A DNA stretch of 64,000 nt from Aquabacterium sp. (GTDB lineage: Bacteria; Pseudomonadota; Gammaproteobacteria; Burkholderiales; Burkholderiaceae_C): contig JAURXM010000132.1 in the NCBI GenBank assembly GCA_030654395.1, forward strand, positions 372,001 to 436,000. Reading direction: 5' to 3'. The position numbers and the translations under genes were made by a program. Shown here one piece after another: positions 1 to 8,916 of the stretch. How positions within the stretch are numbered: the stretch's first letter is position 1; every line of letters starts with the position of its first letter. The notes under the pieces were generated by a model, which saw only the letters and a program-made list of their open reading frames with translations, did no database searches and had not been told where the DNA came from.

Positions 1-681
1 GGCTCCGAAGGGGCTGTGGCTAAGTTTGTAGAGCAGTCTCTGGGTGCCTTGGTACTCAAGCGAGGAGACGGTGTGAGTGTGCGTACGTGGGCTGACATGG
101 GGGTGCGCCTTAAGCCTGACTTTGTGGCGGGTTTAGGGGCTTGGATTGCGCCGCTCAGTGGGCAAGGGACTGCGACCGGCGTGTCATCTGGTGGTCCTGC
201 CGCGCCAGCAGAAGCCCAAACTGTTTTCCAACTTTTGCCGTTGGCCGCACCTGGCTTGACCGAGTACACCATTGACATTGATGGCCAAGTGCTGCGTTAC
301 CGCAATGGGGCTGCGACTTGGGGTAACTATGTTTGGCCAGGATCGGGTACACCTGGCGTCCACATCACAGGTGTGGGTTTTGATGGCAAAAAACTGGAAT
401 TTTTTAACGAACCCGGTCATTTCGGTTTGGAGAAAATGATCAATTCGGCACAGCGTAAAAAAGTGGATGGCCAAGTGTTTGAGTTGCGCTGGCCGCAAGG
501 CTCGGTGTCGGTGGCTGTTCATCTGCGCATCATCTCGAATTCGGCCACGCCTGCACCCGTTGCGGCTAACACGACACCCGTTGCTGGTTCAGCTGGCGCG
601 GTTTCTCGGCCAGGCACATTGCCTTCGATCATCACCGGGCCCGATGACAGAGCCCCTAGTAAGGACGGTTCAGCCTCATGA
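1..681 (+). CDS. tssM: Type VI secretion protein TssM (IcmF), C-terminal part, 5'-truncated by window
   Basis: The reading frame is open from base 1, so the gene starts upstream; the GTG at 16 in the ORF track is just an internal valine. About 226 residues are visible. They resemble the periplasmic C-terminal domain of TssM/IcmF, the inner-membrane ATPase-like core protein that joins TssL and TssJ in the trans-envelope complex. Supporting text includes 'FFNEPGHFGLEKMI' and the following 'FELRWPQGSVSVAVHLRII', a pattern typical of the TssM C-terminus. The last ~50 residues are Pro/Ala/Thr rich and probably disordered. The stop overlaps the tagF start by 4 bases (ATGA), which supports a shared T6SS operon. 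Only the C-terminus is seen, so the family call rests on this domain plus the neighbours. Confidence 0.8.
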   Translation, partial: GSEGAVAKFVEQSLGALVLKRGDGVSVRTWADMGVRLKPDFVAGLGAWIAPLSGQGTATGVSSGGPAAPAEAQTVFQLLPLAAPGLTEYTIDIDGQVLRYRNGAATWGNYVWPGSGTPGVHITGVGFDGKKLEFFNEPGHFGLEKMINSAQRKKVDGQVFELRWPQGSVSVAVHLRIISNSATPAPVAANTTPVAGSAGAVSRPGTLPSIITGPDDRAPSKDGSAS

Positions 682-1664
682 GCACCACAGTGACAGCAGA
701 GACTGAATTCCTGTACTTTGGCAAGGTGCCCTCTCGTGGTGATTTTGTGCGCAGTACTCGCCATGTGTCGTTGATCAACAGCATTGATACATGGCAGTCT
801 CAGGCGATGGAGCGCTTGTCAACAGACCCTCGTTGGAAGTTGATTTATGACGCCGCACCGCCTGTGCACTTCGCCATCGTGGGAACCGGCAACCATGTCG
901 GTTTGGTTGGTCATTGGCTGGCCAGTCAGGATGCCTCTGGTCGACGATTCCCATTTATCACGGCTGGTGTTTTCGATTTGGCCGAGCCCCGGGAGTTTGG
1001 GCCATTGGCTCCGGTTGCTTTGGCCAGGACGTGGGCGCGGCTTGAGCAAGTTGCACGTGTCGCGCATGCAGCAACGGAGCTTGAGCATGCTCAGGCCAGC
1101 TTGAATGCATCGCTGGATGTGGAAGTGATGCCAGCCAGTGCCCAAGCTGCCTTTGACGACTTTTTGGAGACCCATACTGTCGCCAGCTTGGAGCAGATGC
1201 TGGCAGCAGCAGGTACACGGATGTCGGTGCGACAAGCGACCTTGGCGTTGGGCATGCTGCTGCAGCCCGCGATGGCGCAAGGTGCAGCCAAGTTGAGTAA
1301 GGTGTTGTGCCTGCCTTTGGTGCAGGACGCAGCCCTGCGTGGCCCTGTTGCTTCATATTGGTTGTCATTGATTCTGGTTTTCTTTCAACGCCATCAAGTT
1401 GAGTTGGGCTTGTTCATGGCGGTTCGTGATGGTCGGCCCCAGATGTTGATTGGTTTTCATGGAGCCTCTGCCGCCACACTTCATGCTGTGATCGACCCTG
1501 CGGCGTTGACTGCTCAAGGCGTGTCTTTGCTCGATTCGGAGTGGGTTGAGGACGAGGTGGCATCTGACTATGGATTGCGTAAGCTGTCTAACTATTTGCT
1601 GGACCCTAGTTTGTCTTTGGCGCAGGTTTTGCGCACATACCGGGAGGTGTTTCTTGGTGCTTGA
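678..1664 (+). CDS. tagF: Type VI secretion-associated protein TagF (ImpM family)
   Basis: A 328-residue protein that opens with the TagF/ImpM signature 'YFGKVPSRGDFVRS' near residue 13. TagF is a cytoplasmic post-translational repressor of T6SS assembly in studied species, acting on Fha or on the membrane complex. Here the N-terminal ~200 residues match the family fold, and the C-terminal ~120 residues are an additional, less recognisable segment that includes 'YWLSLILVFFQRHQVELGLF'. The ATG at 678 overlaps the tssM stop by 4 bases, and the gene ends 8 bases inside the next one, so three T6SS genes are translationally coupled. Its place directly after tssM is common in proteobacterial T6SS clusters. 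Confidence 0.85.
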   Translation: MSTTVTAETEFLYFGKVPSRGDFVRSTRHVSLINSIDTWQSQAMERLSTDPRWKLIYDAAPPVHFAIVGTGNHVGLVGHWLASQDASGRRFPFITAGVFDLAEPREFGPLAPVALARTWARLEQVARVAHAATELEHAQASLNASLDVEVMPASAQAAFDDFLETHTVASLEQMLAAAGTRMSVRQATLALGMLLQPAMAQGAAKLSKVLCLPLVQDAALRGPVASYWLSLILVFFQRHQVELGLFMAVRDGRPQMLIGFHGASAATLHAVIDPAALTAQGVSLLDSEWVEDEVASDYGLRKLSNYLLDPSLSLAQVLRTYREVFLGA

Positions 1665-2484
1665 TGTGAACAACCGTTTGTCCAAGTGCTTGCCAGCAGC
1701 TTTGGCATGGGCACTGGTGTGGGGCGTCACATCGGGTGCGCCTGTGTCAGCACAAGTTGGCGCAGTCAGTGCACCTGCTCAGGTGCTGGCGCCAAACCAA
1801 GTGGTCGTGGCAGGCACGGTGCCTGATGAGCTGACGCGTGCCACTGTGATCTCGCGCTTGCGTGAGTTGTATGGCGCCGATCGTGTCGTTGACCAATTGA
1901 CCTTGGGGTCGGTGGTGGCGCCGCCGCAATGGACACAGTATGTGCAAAAGCTACTGTCGCCGTCGATCAAGCAAGTCAGTCATGGCCAGTTGAGCGTGCA
2001 GGGCAATACGATCGACATCAAAGGTGAGGTAGGTAACGAAGCTGTGCGTCAGCAAATAGCCAGTGACATGGCGCAAGCGCTCAACCCGACATACACCGTG
2101 CGAAATGGCTTGCGTGTGGCTGTTCAAGAGCAGCAGATGGTCGACCAGACACTGGCAAACCGCATTGTCGAATTTGAGCCTGGCAGTGCCGTGTTGAGGC
2201 CCGCAACGGCCCCCCTTCTGGATGAGATGGCCTTGGCCATGGCTAAGCTCAAAGGCCGCAAGTTTGAGTTGATCGGGCACACGGATGCATCGGGCTCACG
2301 TCTGGCCAATGTCAGCTTGTCTCTGGCGCGCGCTCAGGCCGTGAAGGATTACTTGGTCGCCAAAGGCATGCCTGCAGGCAGTTTGACCACATCCGGCGTG
2401 GGGCCAGATCAACCTGTGGCTCAGAACTCCACCGAAGAAGGGCGGGCACGCAACCGCCGCATTGAATTCAGGGTGGGGTCCTGA
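1657..2484 (+). CDS. OmpA-domain envelope protein of the T6SS locus
   Basis: The ORF track starts at 1546, but the GTG at 1657 is better. It is preceded by GGGAGGTG, and its product (about 275 aa) begins with a basic stretch and a hydrophobic signal segment ending near 'GAPVSA'. After the signal comes a region resembling a BON-like domain ('NTIDIKGEVGNEAVRQQIA'). The C-terminus is a canonical OmpA peptidoglycan-binding domain ('ELIGHTDASGSRLANVSLSLARAQ', ending 'EGRARNRRIEFRV'). It probably anchors to the cell wall in the periplasm. The start overlaps tagF by 8 bases, so it belongs to the T6SS operon, where peptidoglycan-binding proteins or TssL extensions often occur. The 3' end overlaps convergent tssA by 17 bases. 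Confidence 0.8.
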   Translation: MLDVNNRLSKCLPAALAWALVWGVTSGAPVSAQVGAVSAPAQVLAPNQVVVAGTVPDELTRATVISRLRELYGADRVVDQLTLGSVVAPPQWTQYVQKLLSPSIKQVSHGQLSVQGNTIDIKGEVGNEAVRQQIASDMAQALNPTYTVRNGLRVAVQEQQMVDQTLANRIVEFEPGSAVLRPATAPLLDEMALAMAKLKGRKFELIGHTDASGSRLANVSLSLARAQAVKDYLVAKGMPAGSLTTSGVGPDQPVAQNSTEEGRARNRRIEFRVGS

Positions 2485-3556
2485 TGGCATTGTCATCATC
2501 CATATCAAGTAGTTCTTGCAAATGGGCCATGGCGCCTTGGTCTTTGACGACCTTGCGTAGCCATTCATGCAAGGGCATGTCACCCCATTTGGCCGCTTTT
2601 TCTGCCAAGTAGGCCACGGGGCTGTGAGGCTCTGTGCGCCTGAAATACCCGGCTACTTCTCTGAGCTGTTGCAAGGCCTGCACTCTGTTGCGTATGGGGC
2701 CTGTGGCTTGTGTGTTTGTATCGTGATCTGTCGACGCGCTGTCTGACAGGGCATCGGGTGAGTGGTGGGCTGCATCATTCACTTTGGATTGCGCGTGTAG
2801 TGCACCGACCTCGCGGGCCAGACGCTCGATCTCGAAAACGGCCTTGGATAAGGCCTCTTTGGCTTGGACAAAGCCGGGCCCATTGGCGCCTAGGTGGCCA
2901 TCGATGATGTGTTGCCATGTCACCAAGTACTGAAGTGACTGCCTTGCAGCTTCTAAGGTCGCCAACAGCTTGTCAGCCGGGGTCGCACGAAGCGCCCGGT
3001 TGAACTGGTCGAGCGTGATTTTGTCAGTTGCTTGTCGCGCCAATTCGTCGGAGGACCTTTCGGTTAGTGTTTGCAAGTGGCGTGCGCCAGCCAAGTCGCG
3101 CAAGTTAAATGGGGCACCTTCTCGGCCTTGTGTGACGGGCAAAGTGCTGGCCAAAGAGACCACCCGCTGAAGCACCCAGCCGATGTTGCCAATGCGCTCT
3201 TCTTGGTCATCGCCGTCGGCCTGGGGGTGCAGCGTCAGCCAGTAACGGCTACACAGTTCGGCACACAAGTGCAGACCTTGGCCCAAGCCCGTATAGCCAT
3301 TTGTCATGGACCACGCCTCGGTCAACCACATGGCCAGGCGCAAGTCCTTTGTCCTTGTGGACAGCAAGCTGGTGCAGGTTTGGGTCACGCCAGACCAGTC
3401 GGCTACTTTGAGTGCTGTCACCCACTCGCCTTGGTCCAGCGTGGGGTCATCTTCGCGACGCATCTCGGCGATTTGGTCGAAATCTCTGGAGAACGACATG
3501 TCATCGCCACAGGGCGAGAACGTCGAAATAGGCGCAAGTAAAGCTTCTGATTCCAT
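2468..3556 (-). CDS. tssA: Type VI secretion protein TssA (ImpA N-terminal domain)
   Basis: The long ORF begins at 3895, but its first ~113 residues look like non-coding translation. The ATG at 3556 ('MESEALLAPISTFSPCGDDM') gives about 362 residues and starts directly with the ImpA/TssA N-terminal domain, so I chose it. The domain spans roughly residues 1-125 ('YWLTLHPQADGDDQEERIGN' is characteristic). The C-terminal ~80 residues resemble the TssA C-terminal module ('RTEPHSPVAYLAEKAAKWGDMPLHEWL'). TssA primes baseplate and tail polymerisation in the cytoplasm. It faces the rest of the T6SS genes and its 3' end overlaps the OmpA-domain gene by 17 bases, so the two transcripts converge with no room for a terminator. 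Confidence 0.85.
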   Translation of the reverse strand: MESEALLAPISTFSPCGDDMSFSRDFDQIAEMRREDDPTLDQGEWVTALKVADWSGVTQTCTSLLSTRTKDLRLAMWLTEAWSMTNGYTGLGQGLHLCAELCSRYWLTLHPQADGDDQEERIGNIGWVLQRVVSLASTLPVTQGREGAPFNLRDLAGARHLQTLTERSSDELARQATDKITLDQFNRALRATPADKLLATLEAARQSLQYLVTWQHIIDGHLGANGPGFVQAKEALSKAVFEIERLAREVGALHAQSKVNDAAHHSPDALSDSASTDHDTNTQATGPIRNRVQALQQLREVAGYFRRTEPHSPVAYLAEKAAKWGDMPLHEWLRKVVKDQGAMAHLQELLDMDDDNAIRTPP

Positions 3557-3732
3557 ATCATCCCAGTTGTATTTTTGCCGCTGGACAATGTCCACGGATT
3601 GGGCGGAATCATCCCACGAAGCGGGTCTGCTCACGCTGTACTCGCGCCCACCCATGGGAGGGAGTTGGTTACTTGATGTATATGAAGATGAGGCTGAGTG
3701 TCTCCGGGGTTGACTTGGTAAACTGCGCCGAC

Positions 3733-4479
3733 ATGACCAACATCGATGCAATAAATCACCATGCAACGCCCCGTAGATCGGCCAATCTACGTGGGTATCG
3801 GCTTGGCTTGTTGTTGGTTTTTGTGCTTGTTTTGCATGGTTTGTTGGGGGTTGCTGTTTGGCACTGGCGTGACACACCGAAGGTGAAGCCCGCACCGTTG
3901 GCTATGACGCTGACTTTGGTAAGCGAGTTGCAGGCAGCGAGGCCACAGGCAGAGCCAATGAAATCAGTGAAGGCTGGCACGCAGTCGGTTAAGCGTCAGG
4001 TGGCGTTGATGCCGCCCCCTATTCAGCCGCCCCCAACACACTCGCCAAAACCATCGAATCTGCCCGTGGCTGCACTGGTGGTGCCAGCGTCACTCGACAG
4101 TGCGCCTGCAGCACCTGCAGCATCGGCCGTATCCAAGTCGCCAGCATCTGTTGACAGTAAGCCGGTTTCTGGCGCTGTGGCCACTCAACCCAAGGTGCTG
4201 TCCTCGTCGCAAGTGCGTTACGTGGTTCAGCCTGTTTTGAGCTATCCACAGGTGTCCCGTGATTTGGGTGAGTCTGGTGTAGTGCGCTTGCGTGTTTTGG
4301 TTGACGAGCAAGGGCGCCCTAAGGATATTGACGTGAGCAAATCATCTGGGTACCCACGCTTGGATCAGCATGCCATCTTGGCCATGAAGGGCGCACGCTT
4401 TCAACCTCATCTAGAGGACGGCGTCCCACGCATGGGTTGGGCGCAAACAGAGTTGAAATTTAGCCTCGAAGATCAATAA
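3733..4479 (+). CDS. TonB-like energy transducer
   Basis: I chose the ATG at 3733 rather than the track's 3673 because the upstream residues are not typical and the product (about 248 aa) then has a short basic N-terminus followed by one transmembrane helix ('LGLLLVFVLVLHGLLGVAVW', about residues 27-46). A Pro/Ala/Ser-rich periplasmic spacer follows. The C-terminus is a TonB domain from about residue 165 ('GVVRLRVLVDEQGRPKDIDV' and 'ILAMKGARFQPHLEDGV'). TonB proteins couple the proton motive force, via ExbB/ExbD, to outer-membrane receptors. No exbB, exbD or receptor gene is adjacent, so the partner complex is unknown. The next gene starts 13 bases downstream. Confidence 0.8.
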   Translation: MTNIDAINHHATPRRSANLRGYRLGLLLVFVLVLHGLLGVAVWHWRDTPKVKPAPLAMTLTLVSELQAARPQAEPMKSVKAGTQSVKRQVALMPPPIQPPPTHSPKPSNLPVAALVVPASLDSAPAAPAASAVSKSPASVDSKPVSGAVATQPKVLSSSQVRYVVQPVLSYPQVSRDLGESGVVRLRVLVDEQGRPKDIDVSKSSGYPRLDQHAILAMKGARFQPHLEDGVPRMGWAQTELKFSLEDQ

Positions 4480-4492
4480 GCCGCAGGTCATC

Positions 4493-5731
4493 ATGGAATC
4501 AAACAGAAGTACAAGCTCACAGGTGACCCCGCCCCAAGCGCTCGCGGGGCTGAAAGTGATCGAGTTGGGGCAACTCATCGCAGGCCCGTTTGCGGGTAAA
4601 ACGCTGGCAGATTTTGGGGCCGATGTCATCAAGATCGAACCACCTGAGGTCGATGGCTTTGCTGGTGGCGATCCGCTGCGTCAATGGCGGATGTTGCACA
4701 ACGGTACCAGTGTCTGGTGGCAGGTTCAAAGTCGAAACAAGAAAAGTGTGGTGCTTGATTTGCGTACGCCAGAGGGGCGCGAGACGGCATGCCGCTTGAT
4801 TGATGAGGCAGATGTTGTCATTGAGAATTTCAAGCCCGGCACCATGGAAAAGTGGGGCATGGCGTATGACGTGCTCAGCGCCACCAACCCTGGTTTGATC
4901 ATGCTGCGCATCAGTGGTTATGGGCAGACGGGGCCTTACCGTGAGCGTCCAGGTTTCGCGGTTGTCGCTGAGGCCATGGGCGGGATGCGCTATTTGAATG
5001 CCGAGCCCGGCCGTGTTCCTGTGCGTGCAGGTGTCAGCCTTGGGGATACTTTGGCCGGTTTGCATGGTGCTATTGGCATTTTGCTGGCCTTGCAAGCGCG
5101 GCATGCCAGTGTGAGTATCGAGGCACCAAAGGGGCGAGGTCAGGTTGTTGATGTGGCGTTGTATGAAGCGGTGTTTAACTGCATGGAAAGCCTGCTGCCC
5201 GAGTTCAGCGCCTTTGGTGCGGTGAGGCAACCAGCCGGGTCTGCTTTGCCGGGTATCGCGCCGAGCAACGCCTATGTTTGTTCGGATGGTTTGGTGGTGA
5301 TTGGCGGTAATGGTGACTCGATTTTCAAACGACTGATGATCGCCATTGCACGAGATGACTTGGCCACGGACGCCGAGTTGGCGAGCAACCCGGGCCGTGT
5401 CAAGCGTGTAGCGGAGATCGACGCGGCCATTGGTGCGTGGACAGCTGTACGCGCTGTTGATCAAGTGCTTGATGTGCTTCATGCCGCCAGCGTGCCGGTC
5501 GGCCGGATCTACAGTGCACAGGACATCTCCCATGACCCGCACTACAAAGCACGTGACATGATTTTGCAGGTGACCACGCACGATGGCCTGACCGTAGACG
5601 TGCCTGGCATCATCCCGAAGTTGTCCGCGACACCCGGGGCGATCACACGGCGTGGGCCGCTGCTAGGTGAAGATACCGATGCGGTATTGGATGCACTGAA
5701 ACAAAGCCAAAGAGGGCGATACCTTGACTGA
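4493..5731 (+). CDS. CaiB/BaiF-family (class III) CoA-transferase
   Basis: A 412-residue protein with the full class III CoA-transferase pattern: 'LAGLKVIELGQLIAGPFAG' at the N-terminus, then 'DFGADVIKIEPP', 'NKKSVVLDLRTPEGRE' and 'ISGYGQTGPYRERPGF'. The likely catalytic aspartate lies in 'GVSLGDTLAGLHGAIG' at about residue 185. Family members move CoA between carboxylic acids, or act as racemases; the substrate cannot be read from sequence. Length matches the usual ~400 residues. The 3' end overlaps the following membrane-protein gene by 8 bases, so the two are probably translated together, which may hint at an acyl-CoA or lipid-related role (inference). Confidence 0.88.
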   Translation: MESNRSTSSQVTPPQALAGLKVIELGQLIAGPFAGKTLADFGADVIKIEPPEVDGFAGGDPLRQWRMLHNGTSVWWQVQSRNKKSVVLDLRTPEGRETACRLIDEADVVIENFKPGTMEKWGMAYDVLSATNPGLIMLRISGYGQTGPYRERPGFAVVAEAMGGMRYLNAEPGRVPVRAGVSLGDTLAGLHGAIGILLALQARHASVSIEAPKGRGQVVDVALYEAVFNCMESLLPEFSAFGAVRQPAGSALPGIAPSNAYVCSDGLVVIGGNGDSIFKRLMIAIARDDLATDAELASNPGRVKRVAEIDAAIGAWTAVRAVDQVLDVLHAASVPVGRIYSAQDISHDPHYKARDMILQVTTHDGLTVDVPGIIPKLSATPGAITRRGPLLGEDTDAVLDALKQSQRGRYLD

Positions 5732-7466
5732 ATCTCCGGCCCCTACGGGTCAGTTCGCCTTGTTGTCTCAGCGGCGGTTTCTGCCGTTTTTTCTGACCCA
5801 GTTTTTGGGCGCTGCCAACGATAACTTGTTTAAGTTTGCCTTGACGGTGCTGGTGACATATCAGATTCAACTCAACTGGCTGCCGCCCAAAATGGCTGGG
5901 CTGGTGATTGGCGCCTTGTTTATTTTGCCCTTTGTCTTGCTATCAGCTTCGGCAGGGCAATGGGCTGATAAGTACGACAAGGCGCTGATCATGCGGCAGG
6001 TTAAGTTGCTGGAGATCAGCGTGATGGTGCTAGCCGGGGTGGGCTTTTGGCTCCAGAACGTGCCCTTGCTCTTGCTGTGTGTGTCTTTGATGGGTTTTCA
6101 CTCCACCCTCTTTGGCCCCGTTAAGTACGCCTACCTGCCTCAGCATCTGAGTGAGCGTGAGTTGACTGGCGGCAATGGCATGGTTGAGATGGGGACCTTC
6201 GTCGCCATTTTGTTGGGGCAGGTGGCCGGTGGTTTGATGATCAGCATGCCCCGCAGTGGGGCTACTTGGGTTGCGATCACTTGCTTTGTTGTTGCCGTGT
6301 TGGGTTGGTTGGTGGCCTTGCGCATACCCGCCTCGCCATCGGCTGACCCTGGCCTGAAATTGAACTGGAATCCAGCTTCCGAGACTTGGCGCAATCTCAA
6401 GCTGGCGGCTCAGCAGCCCAGTGTGTTTTTGTCATTGTTGGCTATTTCATGGATGTGGTTTTTTGGGGCCGTATTTTTGTCCCAGTTCCCCTCATTTGCG
6501 CGTGACGTATTGGGTGGGGATGAGCAAGTTGCATCGCTGTTGTTGGTGGTGTTTTCTGTGGGGGTCGCCATTGGCGCGCTTCTGTGCGAGACGTTCTCTG
6601 ATCGGCAAGTTGAAATTGGCCTGGTGCCCATTGGCGCGGTGGGCATGTCGGTATTTGCGTTTGATTTGTATCTGTCCGTGAATGGCCTTGTGCACCAAGG
6701 AGATACCTTGTTGTCGGTTGGTGCATTTGTTTCGCACCGTGACAACTGGCGCGTCATGGGTGATCTGGCTTTGCTGGCCTTTAGTGTGGGTTTGTACAGC
6801 GTGCCCATGTACGCTTTGATTCAGTTGAGATCAAAAGCAAGTCACCGCGCGCGGATCATCGCAGCCAACAACATCCTCAACGCGCTGTTCATGATCGTGA
6901 GCAGTTTGATGGCTGGCGCCTTGCTGGCCGCTGGCTTCTCGATCCCTGATGTGTTTGGCATCACGGCGCTGCTCAATGTGGTGGTCGCAGGCCTTGTGTT
7001 TTGCTTGATGCCTGAATACATGGTGCGTTTGGTGATGTTGGTGGTGGCGCGCATCATCTGTCGGCTCAAGGTGCGTGGTGCTGAGCATTTGCCAACCGAA
7101 GGTGCTGCGGTGATCTTTTGCAATCAGCTGAGTTGGGTTGATGTGGTGATTTTGGGTGCCAGCAGCCCTAGGCAGATCATCTTTGGTATGGATCAGAGAA
7201 CCTTCAACACACCTGGCATGGCTTGGTTCTTTAAGGCCATCCATGCCATACCCGTGGTATCTCACACGGATGATCCACAAGCCCACGAACGTGCAATAGA
7301 TCGGGCTCGGCGGGTGCTGGTCGATGGTGGTCTGTTGTGTCTGTTTTCGGAGGTGGACACCATGAAGATCCTGTTGACACATCCGGTCACTGCTATCAGG
7401 TCTAGACGCGCTCGTGTCGGCTTGCTAGTGTGGGAGCCAATGGCTGCTGATGAGTTGCCACGTTGA
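5724..7466 (+). CDS. MFS transporter fused to a degenerate PlsC-like acyltransferase domain
   Basis: A 580-residue protein from a TTG start with AGAGGG upstream. Residues 1 to about 430 form a 12-helix MFS domain of the LplT-like type ('GAANDNLFKFALTVLVTYQ', 'FGPVKYAYLPQHLSERELTG'). Residues ~435-580 align by eye with glycerolipid acyltransferases ('LKVRGAEHLPTEGAAVIFCN'). The motif normally NHxSWxD reads 'NQLSWVD', losing the catalytic histidine. The usual FPEG block reads 'FSEV'. The domain also ends soon after this point. So transport may be retained, while acyl transfer is unlikely. The frame is intact. The gene overlaps the CoA-transferase upstream by 8 bases and touches the paralogous MFS gene downstream. 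Confidence 0.82.
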   Translation: MTESPAPTGQFALLSQRRFLPFFLTQFLGAANDNLFKFALTVLVTYQIQLNWLPPKMAGLVIGALFILPFVLLSASAGQWADKYDKALIMRQVKLLEISVMVLAGVGFWLQNVPLLLLCVSLMGFHSTLFGPVKYAYLPQHLSERELTGGNGMVEMGTFVAILLGQVAGGLMISMPRSGATWVAITCFVVAVLGWLVALRIPASPSADPGLKLNWNPASETWRNLKLAAQQPSVFLSLLAISWMWFFGAVFLSQFPSFARDVLGGDEQVASLLLVVFSVGVAIGALLCETFSDRQVEIGLVPIGAVGMSVFAFDLYLSVNGLVHQGDTLLSVGAFVSHRDNWRVMGDLALLAFSVGLYSVPMYALIQLRSKASHRARIIAANNILNALFMIVSSLMAGALLAAGFSIPDVFGITALLNVVVAGLVFCLMPEYMVRLVMLVVARIICRLKVRGAEHLPTEGAAVIFCNQLSWVDVVILGASSPRQIIFGMDQRTFNTPGMAWFFKAIHAIPVVSHTDDPQAHERAIDRARRVLVDGGLLCLFSEVDTMKILLTHPVTAIRSRRARVGLLVWEPMAADELPR

Positions 7467-8848
7467 TGAGACCGACGCCATTGCCGAACAATCAAGCGGC
7501 CCATCCTCATCAGTTCGCCTTATTTGGGCAACGGCGCTTTGCCCCGTTTTTTGGCACAGTGTTCTTGGGTGCGGTCAACGACAATTTGCTGAAGTTTGCG
7601 ATTGCCTTGCTGTTGACCTATCAAGTGAGCGTGCCGTGGTTGCCGCCGCAAGTCGTCGGCCCTGCGTTGGGTGCGATTTTCATCTTGCCTTCGGTGCTGT
7701 TGTCAGCCACGGCTGGACAGTGGGCCGATAAGCTTGATTTGACGCGACTCATGCGCATGGCCAAGTCGGCCGAGATTGTGATGATGCTGTTGGCTTCGTG
7801 GGCACTGTGGCAGCACAAGGTAGGGCTGTTGTTGCTGTGCGTTTTCTTGTCAGGCGTCCATGTCACCGTGTTCTCTACATCCAAATATGCTTACTTGCCC
7901 AGACACTTGTCTGCCGGTGAGTTGACAGGTGGCAACGGCTTGCTGGAGATGGGGACATTCACGGCGATTTTGCTTGGCACTTTGTTAGGTGGCGTGCTCA
8001 TGGCCCCTCACGTGGGTGGGGTGGGTTTGTTGACAGCGGTGCTGCTCGGCGTCGCGGTTTGCGGCCGAGTGTGCGCACAATATATGCCGGTGACGCCATC
8101 GATGTCGCCTGCGCTGCGGATCAACTGGAACCCTTTGGCTGAGACGTGGCGCAACCTAGACCGCATCCACCATCAGCCGGTGCTGTTGATGTGTTTGTTG
8201 GGCATCTCGTGGATGTGGTTCTTCGGGGCGGTCTTTCTAAGCTTGTTCCCGCTTTTGGCTAAAACGGTATTGCATGCGCAGGAGGACATCGCCTCTATGC
8301 TCCTGGTGATCTCATCGGTCGGCGTGGCTGGCGGCGCCTTGTTGTGCGAGTACGTGTCGCGTGGCCGACGCAGCGAAGCGCCAAGTTTGGGACTGGTACT
8401 TTTAGGTGGCTTGGGTATGGGTGTTTTTGGATTGGACTTGTCATGGGTCATCAACCACATCGCCCATGATCCGGGTATGGCATCCATCAGCGCCTACACA
8501 ATGCATGACTTCGCTGTGCGGCCTTTGCACTGGCGCGGTGTGGTGGATCAGGTGCTCATGTCGATGTCCATCGGGCTCTTTAGCGTGCCGCTGTATGCGC
8601 AGATGCAATACCTCGCGGAACCGGCACGCCGTGCCCGCGTGATAGCGGCCAACAACATTCTGAATGCGGTTTTCATCTTGTTGTGTGCCCTCATGACTTG
8701 GGCATTGTCTGCGGCGGGCTGGGGTGTCGGTGCCATTTTTGCGACTTGTGCGAGCCTGCATCTGGTTGTGCTGTTAGTGACGCTGTGGTGGCAACCCGTG
8801 TTGTGGCATCAAAGCATGGCCTTGGTGAGGCGCTGGTGCGGCACATGA
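7466..8848 (+). CDS. MFS transporter, paralogue of the preceding LplT-like protein
   Basis: I prefer the ATG at 7466, which shares TGATG with the upstream stop, over the TTG at 7463 in the track. The product is about 460 residues with 12 predicted membrane helices. It matches the MFS half of the upstream protein closely ('GAVNDNLLKFAIALLLTYQ', 'YAYLPRHLSAGELTGGNGLLE', 'ISWMWFFGAVFLSLFP') but has no acyltransferase extension. The two genes look like a tandem duplication in which one copy carries the fused domain. The family includes the lysophospholipid flippase LplT, but the true substrate is unknown. It is likely co-transcribed with its neighbours. Confidence 0.82.
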   Translation: MRPTPLPNNQAAHPHQFALFGQRRFAPFFGTVFLGAVNDNLLKFAIALLLTYQVSVPWLPPQVVGPALGAIFILPSVLLSATAGQWADKLDLTRLMRMAKSAEIVMMLLASWALWQHKVGLLLLCVFLSGVHVTVFSTSKYAYLPRHLSAGELTGGNGLLEMGTFTAILLGTLLGGVLMAPHVGGVGLLTAVLLGVAVCGRVCAQYMPVTPSMSPALRINWNPLAETWRNLDRIHHQPVLLMCLLGISWMWFFGAVFLSLFPLLAKTVLHAQEDIASMLLVISSVGVAGGALLCEYVSRGRRSEAPSLGLVLLGGLGMGVFGLDLSWVINHIAHDPGMASISAYTMHDFAVRPLHWRGVVDQVLMSMSIGLFSVPLYAQMQYLAEPARRARVIAANNILNAVFILLCALMTWALSAAGWGVGAIFATCASLHLVVLLVTLWWQPVLWHQSMALVRRWCGT

Positions 8849-8916
8849 TAGGCTTCCGGTCTGACTCAAACACCCCCAGTTGGGGCCATCGTTGACTGAG
8901 CTGATTGAATTGAGAT

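Noticed and set aside
2710-3713. Several plus-strand ORFs within tssA (for example 3071-3541)
   Set aside because: They are antisense shadows; the minus frame has clear TssA domain text and the plus frames do not resemble any family.
4517-5581. 354-residue minus-strand ORF across the CoA-transferase gene
   Set aside because: Composition rich in His, Gln and Arg is typical of an antisense shadow; the plus strand is an intact CaiB family enzyme.
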